From contig WTXI01000091.1 of the NCBI GenBank assembly GCA_022376515.1, positions 62,001 through 126,000 of the forward strand: 64,000 nt of DNA. The letters run 5' to 3'. The notes under the pieces are model-generated. The model had not been told where the DNA came from and searched no databases. It saw only the letters and a list, made by a program, of their open reading frames with translations. The translations under genes were made by a program, and so were the position numbers. Source of the stretch: Lactifluus volemus (lineage: Eukaryota; Basidiomycota; Agaricomycetes; Russulales; Russulaceae). Shown one piece after another: positions 35,696 through 46,887 of this stretch (the stretch's first letter is position 1; every line of letters starts with the position of its first letter).

Positions 35696-36794
35696 TTAAA
35701 TCCAGAACCCCCCCACTCTTTCCTTTCTCGTACCCCTCCCCGCCGTACTTGTCCGCCTGGTCACACCAGGGCTTCACTTCCTATGCTTCCTCCCCTAAGG
35801 AGGTACACTCTCTCACTCGTTCCCTCATCACTAAACCCCCTCCTCTTGCCCATTGCCTTTACATCAGATCCCTTCCTATCCCCACTCCTGACTCTTACGG
35901 ACATGCCTTCTTACTTTACAGTGGGGAGAGGTTGCTGCAGTCGGGGGTGTCGGTGGACACGGACCGTAGATGGTCACTCCTCAAGGCCCTCTCGCAGGGC
36001 CTCAATTTTTTCCTCTCACTCCCTTCGGGGGTTTTCTCTATATCCTCCTACCGAACAAATTGGTACTGCCTTATCTTCTGAACACTTCTGCTAAGTCCCC
36101 CTTTCTTTCTTTCGCCTCATACTTTACTTCTTCTCTTTCTTCTTTCTTGGACCCTTCCCCAGCGCGCGCTGTTGAGCTACGGCTCTTCAAAGAATCTTGG
36201 GCTTGTGTCCCTGGGTCGGAGGAACTGGTTCACCTCCTTGGGGAATTACAACCTACCTTAGCGGTTGAACCCCCAGTTCCCCCCTCTGATCTCGCCTTCA
36301 ACTTATGGGGGAAGGAGATCGCCTCTGGGGAGCTCCCTCGCACGCCGGGTCACAAGGCCTGGCGCGCATGCCCTAACACCCCATCGAATCAACCTCCACC
36401 ATTTGTGCGGGGACTGCTCTCCCACAAAAACAGACATCTCTTTACGTCCGGGCTACAAATCCTCAGTCAACACGCCTTCTTCGCAGACTATAGCGACCAG
36501 TTCCGGCCACTAGCAGGAGACAACACCTTCTGCCCCTGCAACGACGTCCCCTTCACACCCACACTCTCTCCACTTCACTCCGGCCCACCCACACCGGTCC
36601 CCATACACCGCTACTCCATCAACCACGTCCTCTTTGACTGTCGCCTCCACTCGGACCACCGTGCCTCCACCATCGGGGGCTTCTCCTCACAATACCTCTT
36701 CTCTACTGAAGCAGGTGGCAGACGTCTGGCCCAATTCTTACTCCTCTCTCAACAAGGCCTCCGGCCCCTCCCACCCCGCCCTGACCCCCCTTGA
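35696..36794 (+). pseudogene. LINE ORF2 C-terminal region, out of frame
   Basis: The region 35,640-36,030 encodes HCLYIRSLPIPTPDSYGHAF and LLKALSQGLNFFLSLPSG, the segment that follows RT in this LINE group. A second shift near 36,020-36,050 moves to the frame of NKLVLPYLLNTSAKSPFL, which ends at 36794. The last part has the Cys/His array CPCNDVPF...HRYSINHVLFDCRLHSDHR typical of LINE C-terminal zinc motifs. The two shifts mean this copy makes an RT without its C-terminal domain. Confidence 0.75.
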
Positions 36795-36966
36795 ATGATT
36801 CCGGCCTTGGCCGCGCTCCCTTCTTTCTGACCCCCTCTTATTATACTCCTTCTTTCCTCCCCTTATCATTTCCCCGTTTCCTTACTTGTGTCTCCGTTTG
36901 GATAGTACCTTGTACAGAGTAACTTAGTCTTGTCGCAATATACGCGGGGACTATAAACCCCAATTC

Positions 36967-36990
36967 AAAAAAAAAAAAAAAAAAAAAAAA
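36967..36990 (+). repeat. LINE poly(A) tail
   Basis: A pure A run of about 24 bases ends exactly where the duplicated target ACATCACCGCGATCA begins. It marks the 3' end of the retrotransposed RNA. Confidence 0.9.
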
Positions 36991-37817
36991 ACATCACCGC
37001 GATCACCAACTCCGATGCGTTCTCAGCTGAAGACACCCATCGGACAGCCTTTCAAAGTGTATGGACTTGTATATATTGAGTATCTTCCACTGTTGGGACC
37101 TTCATATCAGTTTCAGGCAGTGCTCACTTCTAGTTTACTTGGATCTTCTTAGCCTCCTTTACAGACTTTTTCTATTATACTGGTGCTACGAGACACCGCT
37201 TATCAGTGCGCTACTACTCTCCCACCGCCTCTTATCCCCTTTTATGGACCATCGAGCGACGTCGCGCACAAGGGCAAACCGTTTGGAGCGTTGCCGGTGC
37301 GGCGCCTCCTCAACTCGACCCTTACATTCCCCTTTCCTTTCGACTATCATTCGTTTCACCCTACTTTAGCATGTCCTAGGGGGCAGTGTCGTCTAGCATT
37401 GCCGTCAAAAGACTTTCCCCCTTTTCGTTGAGCTACTTACAAGAAAAATGTATATAAAGGCCTTGCCCATTGGCCTAGAAGGGCATCCAATACACCACTT
37501 TCTCTTCGGATCACTAAGTTTGTCTTGAAAACTCGTATCGTTTACTCTCTCGTCGCATTTCGTCACTGTCTCATCTCTCGTTCTCGTCTGCTTCATTCAT
37601 TACCGCGCCGACTTCGACTACACGTTCGGATACCAAACGCGTCCGACACACGTTCCTTCCCGATTCAGAAACCATTCCCGCGCACGTCTCTCCAACCGCT
37701 CGTCGACTCCCTTTTGCTTTCCTCAGACTCGCCTGTACTCGTCAGAGTACGTTCACCATATCGCTGCAGCCTGAATGGTGCGCTTTGCGCGCGTTTGTGT
37801 GTGATTTGAACGCGTGA

Positions 37818-38557
37818 ATGGGACCAGCGCGCTCATGCTTTGCATGTGAGGGGGAAGAGGATGTCTTATTTATTCTAGAGAAGACAATGGACTCGGCATC
37901 TGATGAAACGGGAGAAGGTGTTTCTCACGGCACTTCTCTGTGAGGCGATCTACTCCCGACAGCCTCTTTATTAATGATTTGGCCCCAGCCTAAACACATT
38001 TTCAGCTCATAAGTATCGCATTAAACCAGGCTTCCATGTGGTTTCGGACATGGTCATGGTGTTTCACCGCTCGAAGTATACACTGGCACGAACGTTGCCT
38101 GACAGTGACAAGAGTAAATCGTGCTTATGGAATGCCTGTAAAATCACTGCTTTTTCACCCTTTTTTTTTTGAAAACACAGCAGAAACAACTTTGGGGTAC
38201 TTTTACACTTTTGCTACTTTTTGCTTCTTTCGGCTCGCCCAAAAATGATTCGTGAAGGTTTCCTGATGCATGCCGGAACCAAGCAGTGTGGGAAGTAACA
38301 CAGACCGTCATGACCCATTGCTTGAAATGCACCCCTCCGCGGTCCTCGTCATTACTTCGGGGATCGCCGAGATAATCTGAACGTTCCCACGGTTGCTTCT
38401 CAAAACTCCGGCTTGCATCCCAAACTCCCTCTCAAACTCCCTCCGTATCGATTAGCTATACAAGTCTCTCGCATTAGATTTCACATCGCTCTCAAGCATC
38501 ACCTTAGCCCAAGTCCTCAAAATCCCAGAAGAGTGTCAACCACTGGCCAACGTCGGT
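37818..38557. other. Unit 3 spacer with inverted segment
   Basis: No gene is seen. It is collinear with the unit 1 spacer, and its block at about 38,049-38,357 is likewise reversed relative to units 2 and 4. The inversion was therefore present in the ancestor of units 1 and 3. A run of T at about 38,160 and short AT-rich stretches are the only other features. Confidence 0.55.
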
Positions 38558-41500
38558 ATGCTACCAAATGGGACCCTTCAGGTGACTGGTACGTGTCATA
38601 CATTTTCTCTCTGACAAGCAAAAGTTAATTGATTTCTATCCGCCTGTCAGTCCTAAGAGCGCACGATCTTCCTCGTCTCAAGACCCTCGGAATCCTTGCG
38701 AAGCAAAGAGAATATTTTGTAACTCTAACCGACGGAGAGAAGACATGGCAGACACGATCTGTGCGGAGCGTGGCTCAACGCGTGGAATGGAACGAGAGCG
38801 CCGACACATTGTGAGAAATGTCGTAATGTATTTGTTCTTATGTACAACTGAGTCTCCCACAGTTCCGTACAACAACTCTCCAGAATTACACTATCTCTTT
38901 ATGGAAGAAAGACCATGACGACAAACATTCTTGTTGGAAGGCAGGAGGTCGTTTGTGAACCCCGTCGCGGTTGGTCTAATTCATGGAATTTTTATTAATA
39001 CACCTGGCTGATTGTCGTATATGCAGAACTTGAAATCATTTTCCGTAGTTCTGATGGACATGCTGGACGCCCAGCAGAGCCGGTCACAGTCTTCTTGATG
39101 GTCACCGTGTTAGAAAACACGAGTTCATCTCTGATAGCGGCAGTCAACGCCGAGAGCCCTGCAACAGCCGATATTCCTGTTTCTGAAGGAAGTGCTGTGC
39201 GTACTACTGCCCAAACTAACGCTGAGACCGTACAACTCACGTCGGGTATTCCTCCCTGACAATTTATCCAGGGTGGCCTTCTGATTGAGACTGGTACTCT
39301 TGTGCAACGAGCCGAGGCCGTGACAGAGACGTCACGGACTACTCTCCGCGGCGCCGAGGAAGCCATCAATAATATCAATACAGTAACGACATGGAAAAGT
39401 GCTGTTACCGTCATCAAGCGGGTGATGGACGTTGTCACTCCGATCGCAGCAGTATGACCAGTATCATTTTTGTCTACCCATTCTGAGCTAACTCGCGTCC
39501 CTCAGCTGAATCCTTATGCAAGTCTAGCATGAAGTCTGCTCTCGAAGATCCCCGAGGTACGTCCCCTTGTCTTGTCCCATACATGGGGCATTCACTCTTT
39601 GTGTTCACCTTTCTGCTAGGCTTTGCTACAACAGGTTCAACGTGACGATAACATCCAGACGCTACTTGAGGGAATACGCGATGCCTTTGAATTTGAGGAA
39701 GAGGCGGACACCTTGAGGAACCTCAAGCCGGAGTCGAGGCAGGCGAAAATCCTAGAGGAGATGCTAGAATGTGTGTCCGAATCTGCCAAATTTATCAGAT
39801 CTTATGCGGAGGATGTGAACCTCGGTACGTCGTCTTAGCCTCTCTCGCTAGTCGTTGCAAACATGTGATTTGTAGGCAAGCGTACTTTGAAGAATATTGT
39901 CGGCCAAGTGGATGGACAAATAGATCAGTATCGCACCACCCTTGTCCAATTGCGAGAGAGTTTCCTTTCTCGTGCTGCTATCACGACCGAGATTGCTGTG
40001 CTAGAAGCTGGTACGTACTTACGGTGAAAAGGTTGTCGGATTGTCAACCTGACAAGTGGGACACAGAACTGGATATGAGAATCAGAGAATTGCCTTACAA
40101 GGGAGGGTGGCGATTCGGTGATGAGAAGCGTTGTCTTCCAGGGACACGCAAAGATTTCCTGGACCATATAATCGAGTGGGTCGAGAATCCGAAATCTCAA
40201 CGTGGTCTTGTCCTCCTCGGACAGGCAGGCACAGGAAAGTCTTCGATTGCACACGAAGTTGCACGTCACTTCGAGGACAAGTGTCTCGGCTCTTACTTTG
40301 CTTTTCTGCGAAAGGAGCATTCGAAAACCGAGGCTTACCAGTTGTTCACGACAATCGCTCGCGATCTTTCTTATCACAATCCTGCGTTCAAACCTGCCCT
40401 TTGTCGGGTGCTTAAGGAGAAGCCGTCGCTTTGTGGTGCCCGGGATTATCGTGCACTCTTTGAAAGCCTTCTCGTTGGACCGCTCAAGAACGTGCCACTT
40501 TCTCGTCCGATTCTTATTGTTATCGATGGATTGGATGAAAGTGGAGATGCAAATGGCGACGCCGGATTACATACGTTTCTCGCAGAACATCTCATCGACC
40601 TCCCAGCCGAATTCCGCGTACTCATCACCTCAAGGCCAGACGATGGTATCGAACCTGCGTTCGCCGAAACATCACCCGTCGACAAACTCTACATGGATGA
40701 CAAGAGACTGGCTGCCAAGACAGAGGAAGATATTCTCATGTATCTTCAGAAGATGCTCCCTCGGGACGTGTTCAAAGATCATGGTGTCGAACTAGCGAAG
40801 GCTGCAGAGGGCTTGTTCCAGTGGGCAGCTGTTGCCAGTGGATTCATCAAAAAACCTCCTGCTAGTTCTGGCTTTAGCAAGAGGAAGTGCATACAGCGCC
40901 TCTTGGGCCACTCTCGAGATCGGAAAGGACAAGATCCGTTGGACAAGCTATATGAAGAAGTTCTCGGAGGATACTTCAAGCCGCATGAAGCCCAAATTCT
41001 GTTCCGTTCCATCATGGGGCATCTATTTGCTGCGATAGAACCGCTTTCAATCGAATCTTTGATTTCTCTGCGTCTGCATGCCCCAATTGATGACCCCGAT
41101 GATTCAGATCCCGTTGTGGAAATGCTCCGTCACCTCGGCTCGCTGCTGAGTAATGTGACGTTATCTGATCAAACACGTCCCATCGTTCCTCTCCACACAT
41201 CATTCCGCGACTTTCTGATCACCAAGAAGAGCGATGTATTTTATGTGGACCTGGTCGATGCCCACCGCGAGCTTGCACATTCGTGCCTTGGTTTAATGCT
41301 CGACAATCTCAGATTCAACATTTGCGAACTGGAGTCGTCATATCTTGCGAACAGCGATGTCCCAGACATTGACTCTCGAATCACCAAATTCATTCCACCA
41401 GCTCTATCATATGCCTGCATTTTTTGGGACGATCATCTAGAACACGTCGCGTTCGAACAGGACCTCTTCGTGAAGCTTCGATCCCTTTTCGAGACGAACT

Positions 41501-44003
41501 TCCTCTTTTGGCTGGAAGTGCTTAGCATCAAGAGCAGTGTGGGCCTTGCATCACCGGCGTTCTCGTCTTTGAGCACCTGGTTACGGTCTGACCCGCGGAA
41601 GGCGAGTACACCTTGTAATTCAACATGACATGTAATAACTATTGCGCAAAATCTCAACAGCCTTCCAAAGCCGAGGTGGAGAATTTGTTGACCATTGTAG
41701 ACGATGGGTCCGCGTTTGTGCGGTACTTTGGAATGGCCATAGCAAGGAGCGCTCCCCATATCTATATCTCTGCGCTGCCATTCGCTCCATCCTCTTCCCA
41801 TATTGTCAAGCATTACCTTGGTCAATTTCCTCATACGCTATGCTTGGAGTGCGGACAGTTGTCTCATTGGCCAGCATTAGAAATGACGATTTCTGCACAC
41901 GACGAAGCAGTCCGCTCTGTTGCATTCTCGCCGGATGGACGGCGCATTGCCTCGGGCTCCGACGACTGCACGATTCGGGTGTGGGATTCCACAACAGGAG
42001 AGCTCGTAGCAGGCCCATTTGCTGGACACACCGATTGGATCACATGCGTTGCATTCTCTCCGGACGGCCAGAAACTCGCCTCGGCGTCGGGTGATGGGAC
42101 GATTCGTTTGTGGGACGCCTCAACAGGAGATCTTGTAATAACCCTCTTCAAAGGACACAACATTCAAGTTGCATTTATTGCATTCTCTCCTGATGGGCAA
42201 CGCATTGCTTCGGCTTCAGACAATGGCATCCTCGTGTGGCGTGCCGCTACAGGAGAGATTTTAACGGACGCATTTACTGAACACGGCAGATCTGTTGCCT
42301 TTTCGCCGGATGGACAGCACATCACCTCGGATTCAGATGATTTCACGATTCGGGTGTGGGATTCCACAACAGGAGAGCTTTTTGCAGGCCCATTTTCTGG
42401 ACACACCGATCACATCAATTCTGTTGCATTCTCACCAGATGGTCGGCGTATCGCATCAGCCTCAGAGGATCATACAATTCGAATCTGGAGTGTTGCAACT
42501 GGAGAGGTCATAGGTGGCCCGTTTATTGGACACGCCGATGCGGTCATTTCTATCTCATTCTCGCAAGATGGGCAGCGCATTGCCTCGGCCTCGGATGATT
42601 CCACTATCCGTGTGTGGGATGCCACGACAGGAGAGATCGTAGCAGGCCCGTTTACTGGGCACGTTGATCAGATTTTTTCTGTCGCATTCTCGCCAGATGG
42701 CCAGCGCATTGCATCCGCCTCAATGGATCGCACGATTCGGGTGTGGGGCTCCGCAACAGGAGAGGTACCGGATCCGTCAGCTGGACACACTGCTTTGGTC
42801 TTCTGTGTTGCATTCTCCCCAGACGGGCAGCGCGTTGTCTCGTCCTCGGCTGATCGCACGATTTATATATGGGATGCCACAACAGGGCGGGCCATAGCAG
42901 GGCCATTTATTGGACACACCAGTGGTGTCCGATGTGTTGTGTTCCGGCCGGATGGGCAGCATATCGCTTCGGCCTCGTTCGATCAAACGATTCGGGTGTG
43001 GGATGCCACAACAGGAGACGTCGTAGCAGGCCCATTCACTGGACACACCGATTGGGTACTCTCTGTTGCATTCACACCCGATGGGAAGCGAGTTGCCTCC
43101 GGCTCTGCAGATAACACCATTCGTGTGTGGGATGCCACGACGGGGGAGGTGATAGCTAGCCCGTTTACTGGACACACCGGTATGGTCAGATCTGTTGCAT
43201 TTTCTCCAGATGGGCATCGCATTGCTTCGGCATCGGGCGATTACACGGTTCGCCTGTGGGATGCTGCAACGGGGGATCTCGTAGCGGGTCCGTTTACTGA
43301 ACACACAGATCGCGCCAGTTCTGTTGCATTTTCGCCGGATGGGGAGCACATTGCCTCGGCCTCAGGTGATCGTACGATTTGGGTGCGGGATGCTGCCACA
43401 GGAGATATCACAGTGGGTCCTTTTACTGGACACACTGATGCGGTGATCTCTGTTGCATTCTCGCCGGACGGACATCGTATTGCCTCGGCCTCATTTGATG
43501 GCACGATTCGCATGTGGGATGCCGAAACAGGAGATGTCGTAGCAGGCCCGTTCATTGGACACACAGATTGGGTCGACTCTGTCGCATTCTCACCAGATGG
43601 GCGGCACATCGCCTCGTCCTCAGCAGATGGCACGATTCGCATGTGGGACTCAGCAACAGGTGACGTGGCAGGCACGCCTACCGGAGATATGAAATCTGTC
43701 GATCCTTCTCTGGACAGGCAGCGCATCAGCCCGTCCTCAGAAGATCACACCGTGACTGGTAGTGTGGAAAAGGCCAGAATAGAGGAGAACCATTTTATGA
43801 ACAAGTTCCTGCTGAAGAGTGATGGGTGGGTGTGTAGTGACGAAGGAGAACTCCTTTTATGGATCCCCCGAGTTCACAGGCCATATTTTCGTAGATCTAA
43901 CACGGTTTGGATTGCAGGTAAACATGATACCAAGCTTCGATTGGCAGATTTTGTACACGGATTGAATTGGGCTACAGTATATGTTCACAATTTAGCTAAA
44001 TAG
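38558..44003 (+). pseudogene. Unit 3 C2-NACHT-WD40 NLR with a single nonsense codon
   Basis: Exon 1 is 38,558-38,588 (MLPNGTLQVT) and exon 2 starts at 38,651. The exon plan, splice sites, C2 segment, Walker A GQAGTGKSS (about 40,222-40,248), Walker B ILIVIDGLDES (about 40,510-40,545), 14 WD repeats and cap all match unit 4. The only clear defect I find is TGA at 39,530-39,532, where the other units read TGG or its frame equivalent (AWSLLSKIPE, in the helical linker). Blade 4 is four residues shorter than usual (AFTEHGRSVAF). If the stop is real and not skipped, only C2 plus part of the linker would be made. A sequencing error at this one base would restore the gene. Confidence 0.85.
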
Positions 44004-44845
44004 TATGATACTGAGACATCACCCCACCACACGACGACAACCACCAGTGTGACCTCCCCGACAGTTCAATCGACTCGTTCTTCTACAACACGGTCAAAAA
44101 CTGCATGAAAAACACTAGAGCCCGCACTGGTCGTGAACTTCCTCCATCGTTATGACACGGACACTGGGGCAACAATGGGAGGGAGCGCCGCCTCCATCTC
44201 AGCTGCAGCGACGAACAAGGCGTTCACTGCACTCAAATCGCTCAATAATGGTATGCTACATTTTTATAGTTGTTGATATTATAATAAGATGCCCACCTAC
44301 ACGTAGCAGCTGGCAACACCGATGATGAGGCGGCGCCACCTTCGCCACCCGCGACTACGACTGCCACCGCACCCTCACCAGCGATGGCTCCTGCCAAATC
44401 AAACCTCACGGCGGGCCTCCTCACATCTGGCAACCCCTCCAATTCCCTTGCCACAGACACGCCCGGGCAGTCGTCGCAGCCCCAGACTTTTGGTACTTTC
44501 AACACTCTGTTCTCGCCTTCATCACCACAGGTGCGTCCCAGCTCACCTCCCGCAACGACAGTCGGGTACACCGCAACACCCTTCATGAGCCCCACGTCCT
44601 CCCGGTCAGCAACAACATCTCCCGTGAGCGCCGGGACAACTTCCTGGGTTGCGACGTCTGCTGCTGCTTCTACAAAGTCAAGTAGCGGTGACTCGGCTCG
44701 GGCATGGCAAGTAACTGGACCAGGTGGCGGCAAGAGCATCCGGGATGTTGAAAGAGTGAAGGCCCAGGCAGGGATTTGGGGTGTACAGAATCATATGGCA
44801 TCGTTGGCTGGCGGTTTTGGGTCGTTTGCGAAGCCCACAGCTTAG
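44004..44845 (+). pseudogene. Unit 3 tail fragment, Ala/Pro/Ser-rich
   Basis: Block 1 (about 44,040-44,250) encodes TTTTTSVTSPTVQSTRSST with a stop shortly after (RSKTA-stop), then GGSAASISAAATNKAFTALKSLNN. Block 2 (about 44,310-44,845) is open and ends SLAGGFGSFAKPTA-stop. The second block is the best preserved of the four copies. Its family is unknown. Confidence 0.5.
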
Positions 44846-45024
44846 AGCGTTGGAGGGAGTTGTGCAACCACCGGGGCGGGCAACCTGCTTCTGTGAGTTG
44901 CAGTAGATACTGTTACGGACTTAGATTGTTTTCGTGTTTTTTTTTTTCATTCCATATTGGGTACGTATATGTATGACCGACGGCAGCATCACCCGTTTTT
45001 GGTGCGTTTTATGCCCAAGTAGTA

Positions 45025-45889
45025 CAGTCGTGGACAACCAAAACCCACAAATCGGTTATCTGGGTGGGAAGTGAATGGATCGATGAGTTTTTTTCAGAAT
45101 TGAGCTGCAAATTTCAAAAGACGTCGAAAAAAGCATCTCCGAAGTTTTTCCCACGAGTAATTAGAAAGTGCCAAATTTTTGGGCTCAAAAATCGCAATAT
45201 ATGACTATATATGTGTACCAGAAATTGATTTCCTATCCCAAATTCAATGACAATCAATTAATAACTGCATCCAGGTGCATCATTGCAGTAGATGACATAA
45301 ATTAATGATGAAAAATTGGACTCACCATCTCAATAGGATTGAGTTCACAGTGAAACTTGGGCAGAAAAATACATTCTTGGCCAGCCTCTCAAATTACAGT
45401 TTTGAGCATGGAAATTTCACATTGGCATGAAGGCAACCCACATTGAAGCCGCACTCTTCGAGAGTTTGCTGGAGCCCCTTTTGCTCTCCAGATTCTGTTA
45501 TCATCTTTGGCTGATTATGGAGACCAGAAGTGTCACATTTGGGTTTCTTTTTTGGAGGCATTTGGGTATGTGGGTATTCCGAGTCCAAATTAAAGATTTT
45601 ATTATGAGCCTGCCACTCGATAAAATTTATTGAAATGTGGTGAACACGCTCCGTCTATCAAAAGGAAGCGATTGCGCATTTTTTCGGATTTTTCCTATGC
45701 ATTTCTAGGGATTTTGCCAAAATTTCAGGGTATATTTCCTTATATGTTCTTTTTCTCAAGAATGGCTCGATGAATCGTATTGAAATTTTGCCACAAGCCT
45801 TGCCTAACTAGTGCGCATCAATTCCAGTAATAAAAAAAGAAAATCTATTATGGCTGAAATTATTGGTGGGCTCTGGTTGTCCACGACTG
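45025..45889 (-). mobile_element. Tc1/mariner-superfamily DNA transposon relic, 865 bp
   Basis: The ends are CAGTCGTGGACAACCAAAAC and, inverted, CAGTCGTGGACAACCAGAGC, terminal inverted repeats of about 24 bp with two mismatches. TA flanks both sides (45,023-45,024 and 45,890-45,891). Unit 4 has the empty site AGTAGTACAGCAATTT at about 56,145-56,160, so the insertion duplicated TA. TA target sites with CAGT-type ends are characteristic of the Tc1/mariner/pogo group. Only a transposase remnant remains inside. Confidence 0.85.
45310..45588 (-). pseudogene. DDE transposase fragment in the Tc1/mariner relic
   Basis: On the - strand the frame encodes QKGLQQTLEECGFNVGCLHA (about 45,430-45,500) and, after a gap, CIFLPKFHCELNPIEMV (about 45,335-45,390). 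The second stretch is the conserved region around the last catalytic acid in transposase-like proteins common in Agaricomycete genomes. The piece between them is deleted and no N-terminus is present. It cannot be active. Confidence 0.65.
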
Positions 45890-45891
45890 TA

Positions 45892-46887
45892 CAGCAATTT
45901 CGTTTTTTTTTTCTCTTTCTTTCGGGTTTTTTTTGTAGAAGCGAAAGGGAACGGCATGTGACGTGTCGTTCGTTTCCGTGCTTCTCGCATAGTGTTGCCA
46001 CGGTCCAGTCCGGTACTGCTCGAGTTCACAGCTCAAATGTAACTCGCACCGTCGGTGCAAGTAGCGAGTTATCACATCACAGGACTAGATGTCTGGCCAA
46101 TATAAGGACTCATGGATGGCCGTTTGATTCATACACCACATTTCGGAAGCTGCATTGCGACAAAACATGGCGTTTGTCATATTGTGGGTGCATTATCTAC
46201 CGGAAACATGTCCTATATTCATTACTTGAATGACGCTTGTGCAACTACCCAAGCACACTACAGATTGGGGGCACTGAGTCGCATGCAGTAGAGGACTGAG
46301 GCAAAGTTTGTCAGTGAGAGCCTGAGCCATGCACGTACAACAATGTTCCTGTCCATAAACACCCATGGCCCGTGTTGATGCACCAGGAGCACTTGCTGTC
46401 CATGATGCCCATGTCAATCTTGCCAATCTATTTCAGCAATCCAGGTAGTTGTCTTGGACTTGGAAGTACTCCCGCAGGAGAACGAGGATGTCCAACGCAA
46501 AGCTTCAGGATCCGATGGATTCTCCTTCTCAATGGGGGACCCACAGAGGCAGTTGGGATAGAAGACAAGAACAAACATGAGAAAAAAGATTCTAAATGAA
46601 CGGAGCTGGTATGGTTAAGTAGTGTAAGGACACCCAAGTTGAAGAGAAAGACGACGAGGAGGATGAGGACCGCAGAACATCAAGGCAAACCCCGAAAAGG
46701 TTTGTAGGCCCACGTGGGAATTCCATATGTGGCATGGGGTTCTCCCCAGTTGGCAGATGGGAAACGCTTTATAATTAACTCGCTAGTTTCACCGGTGCGA
46801 ACTCATTTTCCCAGTTGCAGCACCGGACTTCCTTCCTTCCTTCACCCCCCAGGCCAGAGTACACTCCCGGGAAGGCAAACTCAAACC
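45892..46887. other. Spacer between units 3 and 4
   Basis: No supportable gene. It is homologous to the unit 2/unit 3 spacer (25,220-26,300), with small indels scattered through all frames. A short CTTC tract is at about 46,828-46,842. The last 50 bp before 46,888 match the GH20 leader in units 2 and 3. Confidence 0.5.

Larger units (their letters stand above)
29619..36990 (+). mobile_element. Non-LTR retrotransposon (Tad-like LINE), 7.4 kb
   Basis: The element has two ORFs, a poly(A) tail (about 36,967-36,990) and a 15-bp target duplication, ACATCACCGCGATCA, at about 29,604-29,618 and 36,991-37,005. The solo copies of the host TG..CA element carry the unsplit target (CATCACCGTGATCACCGACTC read on the - strand near 1290), which proves nesting. 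The length suggests a near full-length copy. ORF1 and the endonuclease-RT part of ORF2 are open. The ORF2 C-terminus is frameshifted, so the copy is probably inactive. Confidence 0.92.
29468..37755 (+). mobile_element. TG..CA element, copy C, split by a LINE
   Basis: It begins TGTAAGGTGGACCTTACC at 29468 and ends GTACGTTCA at 37755, in the opposite genomic orientation to copies A and B. CCAT at 29,464-29,467 is repeated at 37,756-37,759. Unit 1 has the uninterrupted exon AAGGCCATATCGCTG. Removing the LINE and its duplicated target leaves about 901 bp, close to the 932 bp of the other copies. A TATA-like TATATAAAGGCC is at about 37,450-37,461. Because unit 1 lacks it, this insertion postdates the unit 1/unit 3 duplication. 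Confidence 0.75.
26323..37817 (+). pseudogene. Unit 3 GH20 beta-N-acetylhexosaminidase pseudogene with nested insertions
   Basis: Start ATG is at 26323. One extra base (about 26,341, TTCAAAAACC) shifts the frame inside the signal peptide. Later blocks are readable: KANSTLGLFRDLNTF (about 26,840-26,885), NTFHWHVVDSQSFP (about 27,233-27,275), TGGDEIN (about 27,708-27,726) and the C-terminal WCALRAF...LNA ending at 37817. The 5-nt deletion before TPGHTS is shared with unit 1. Two TG..CA elements are inserted, one after TQVMHG (27,819-28,750) and one in the KAI/SLQPEW codons (29,468-37,755). The second is itself split by a LINE. The gene body is stretched from about 2.3 to 11.5 kb and cannot be functional. 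Confidence 0.88.
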
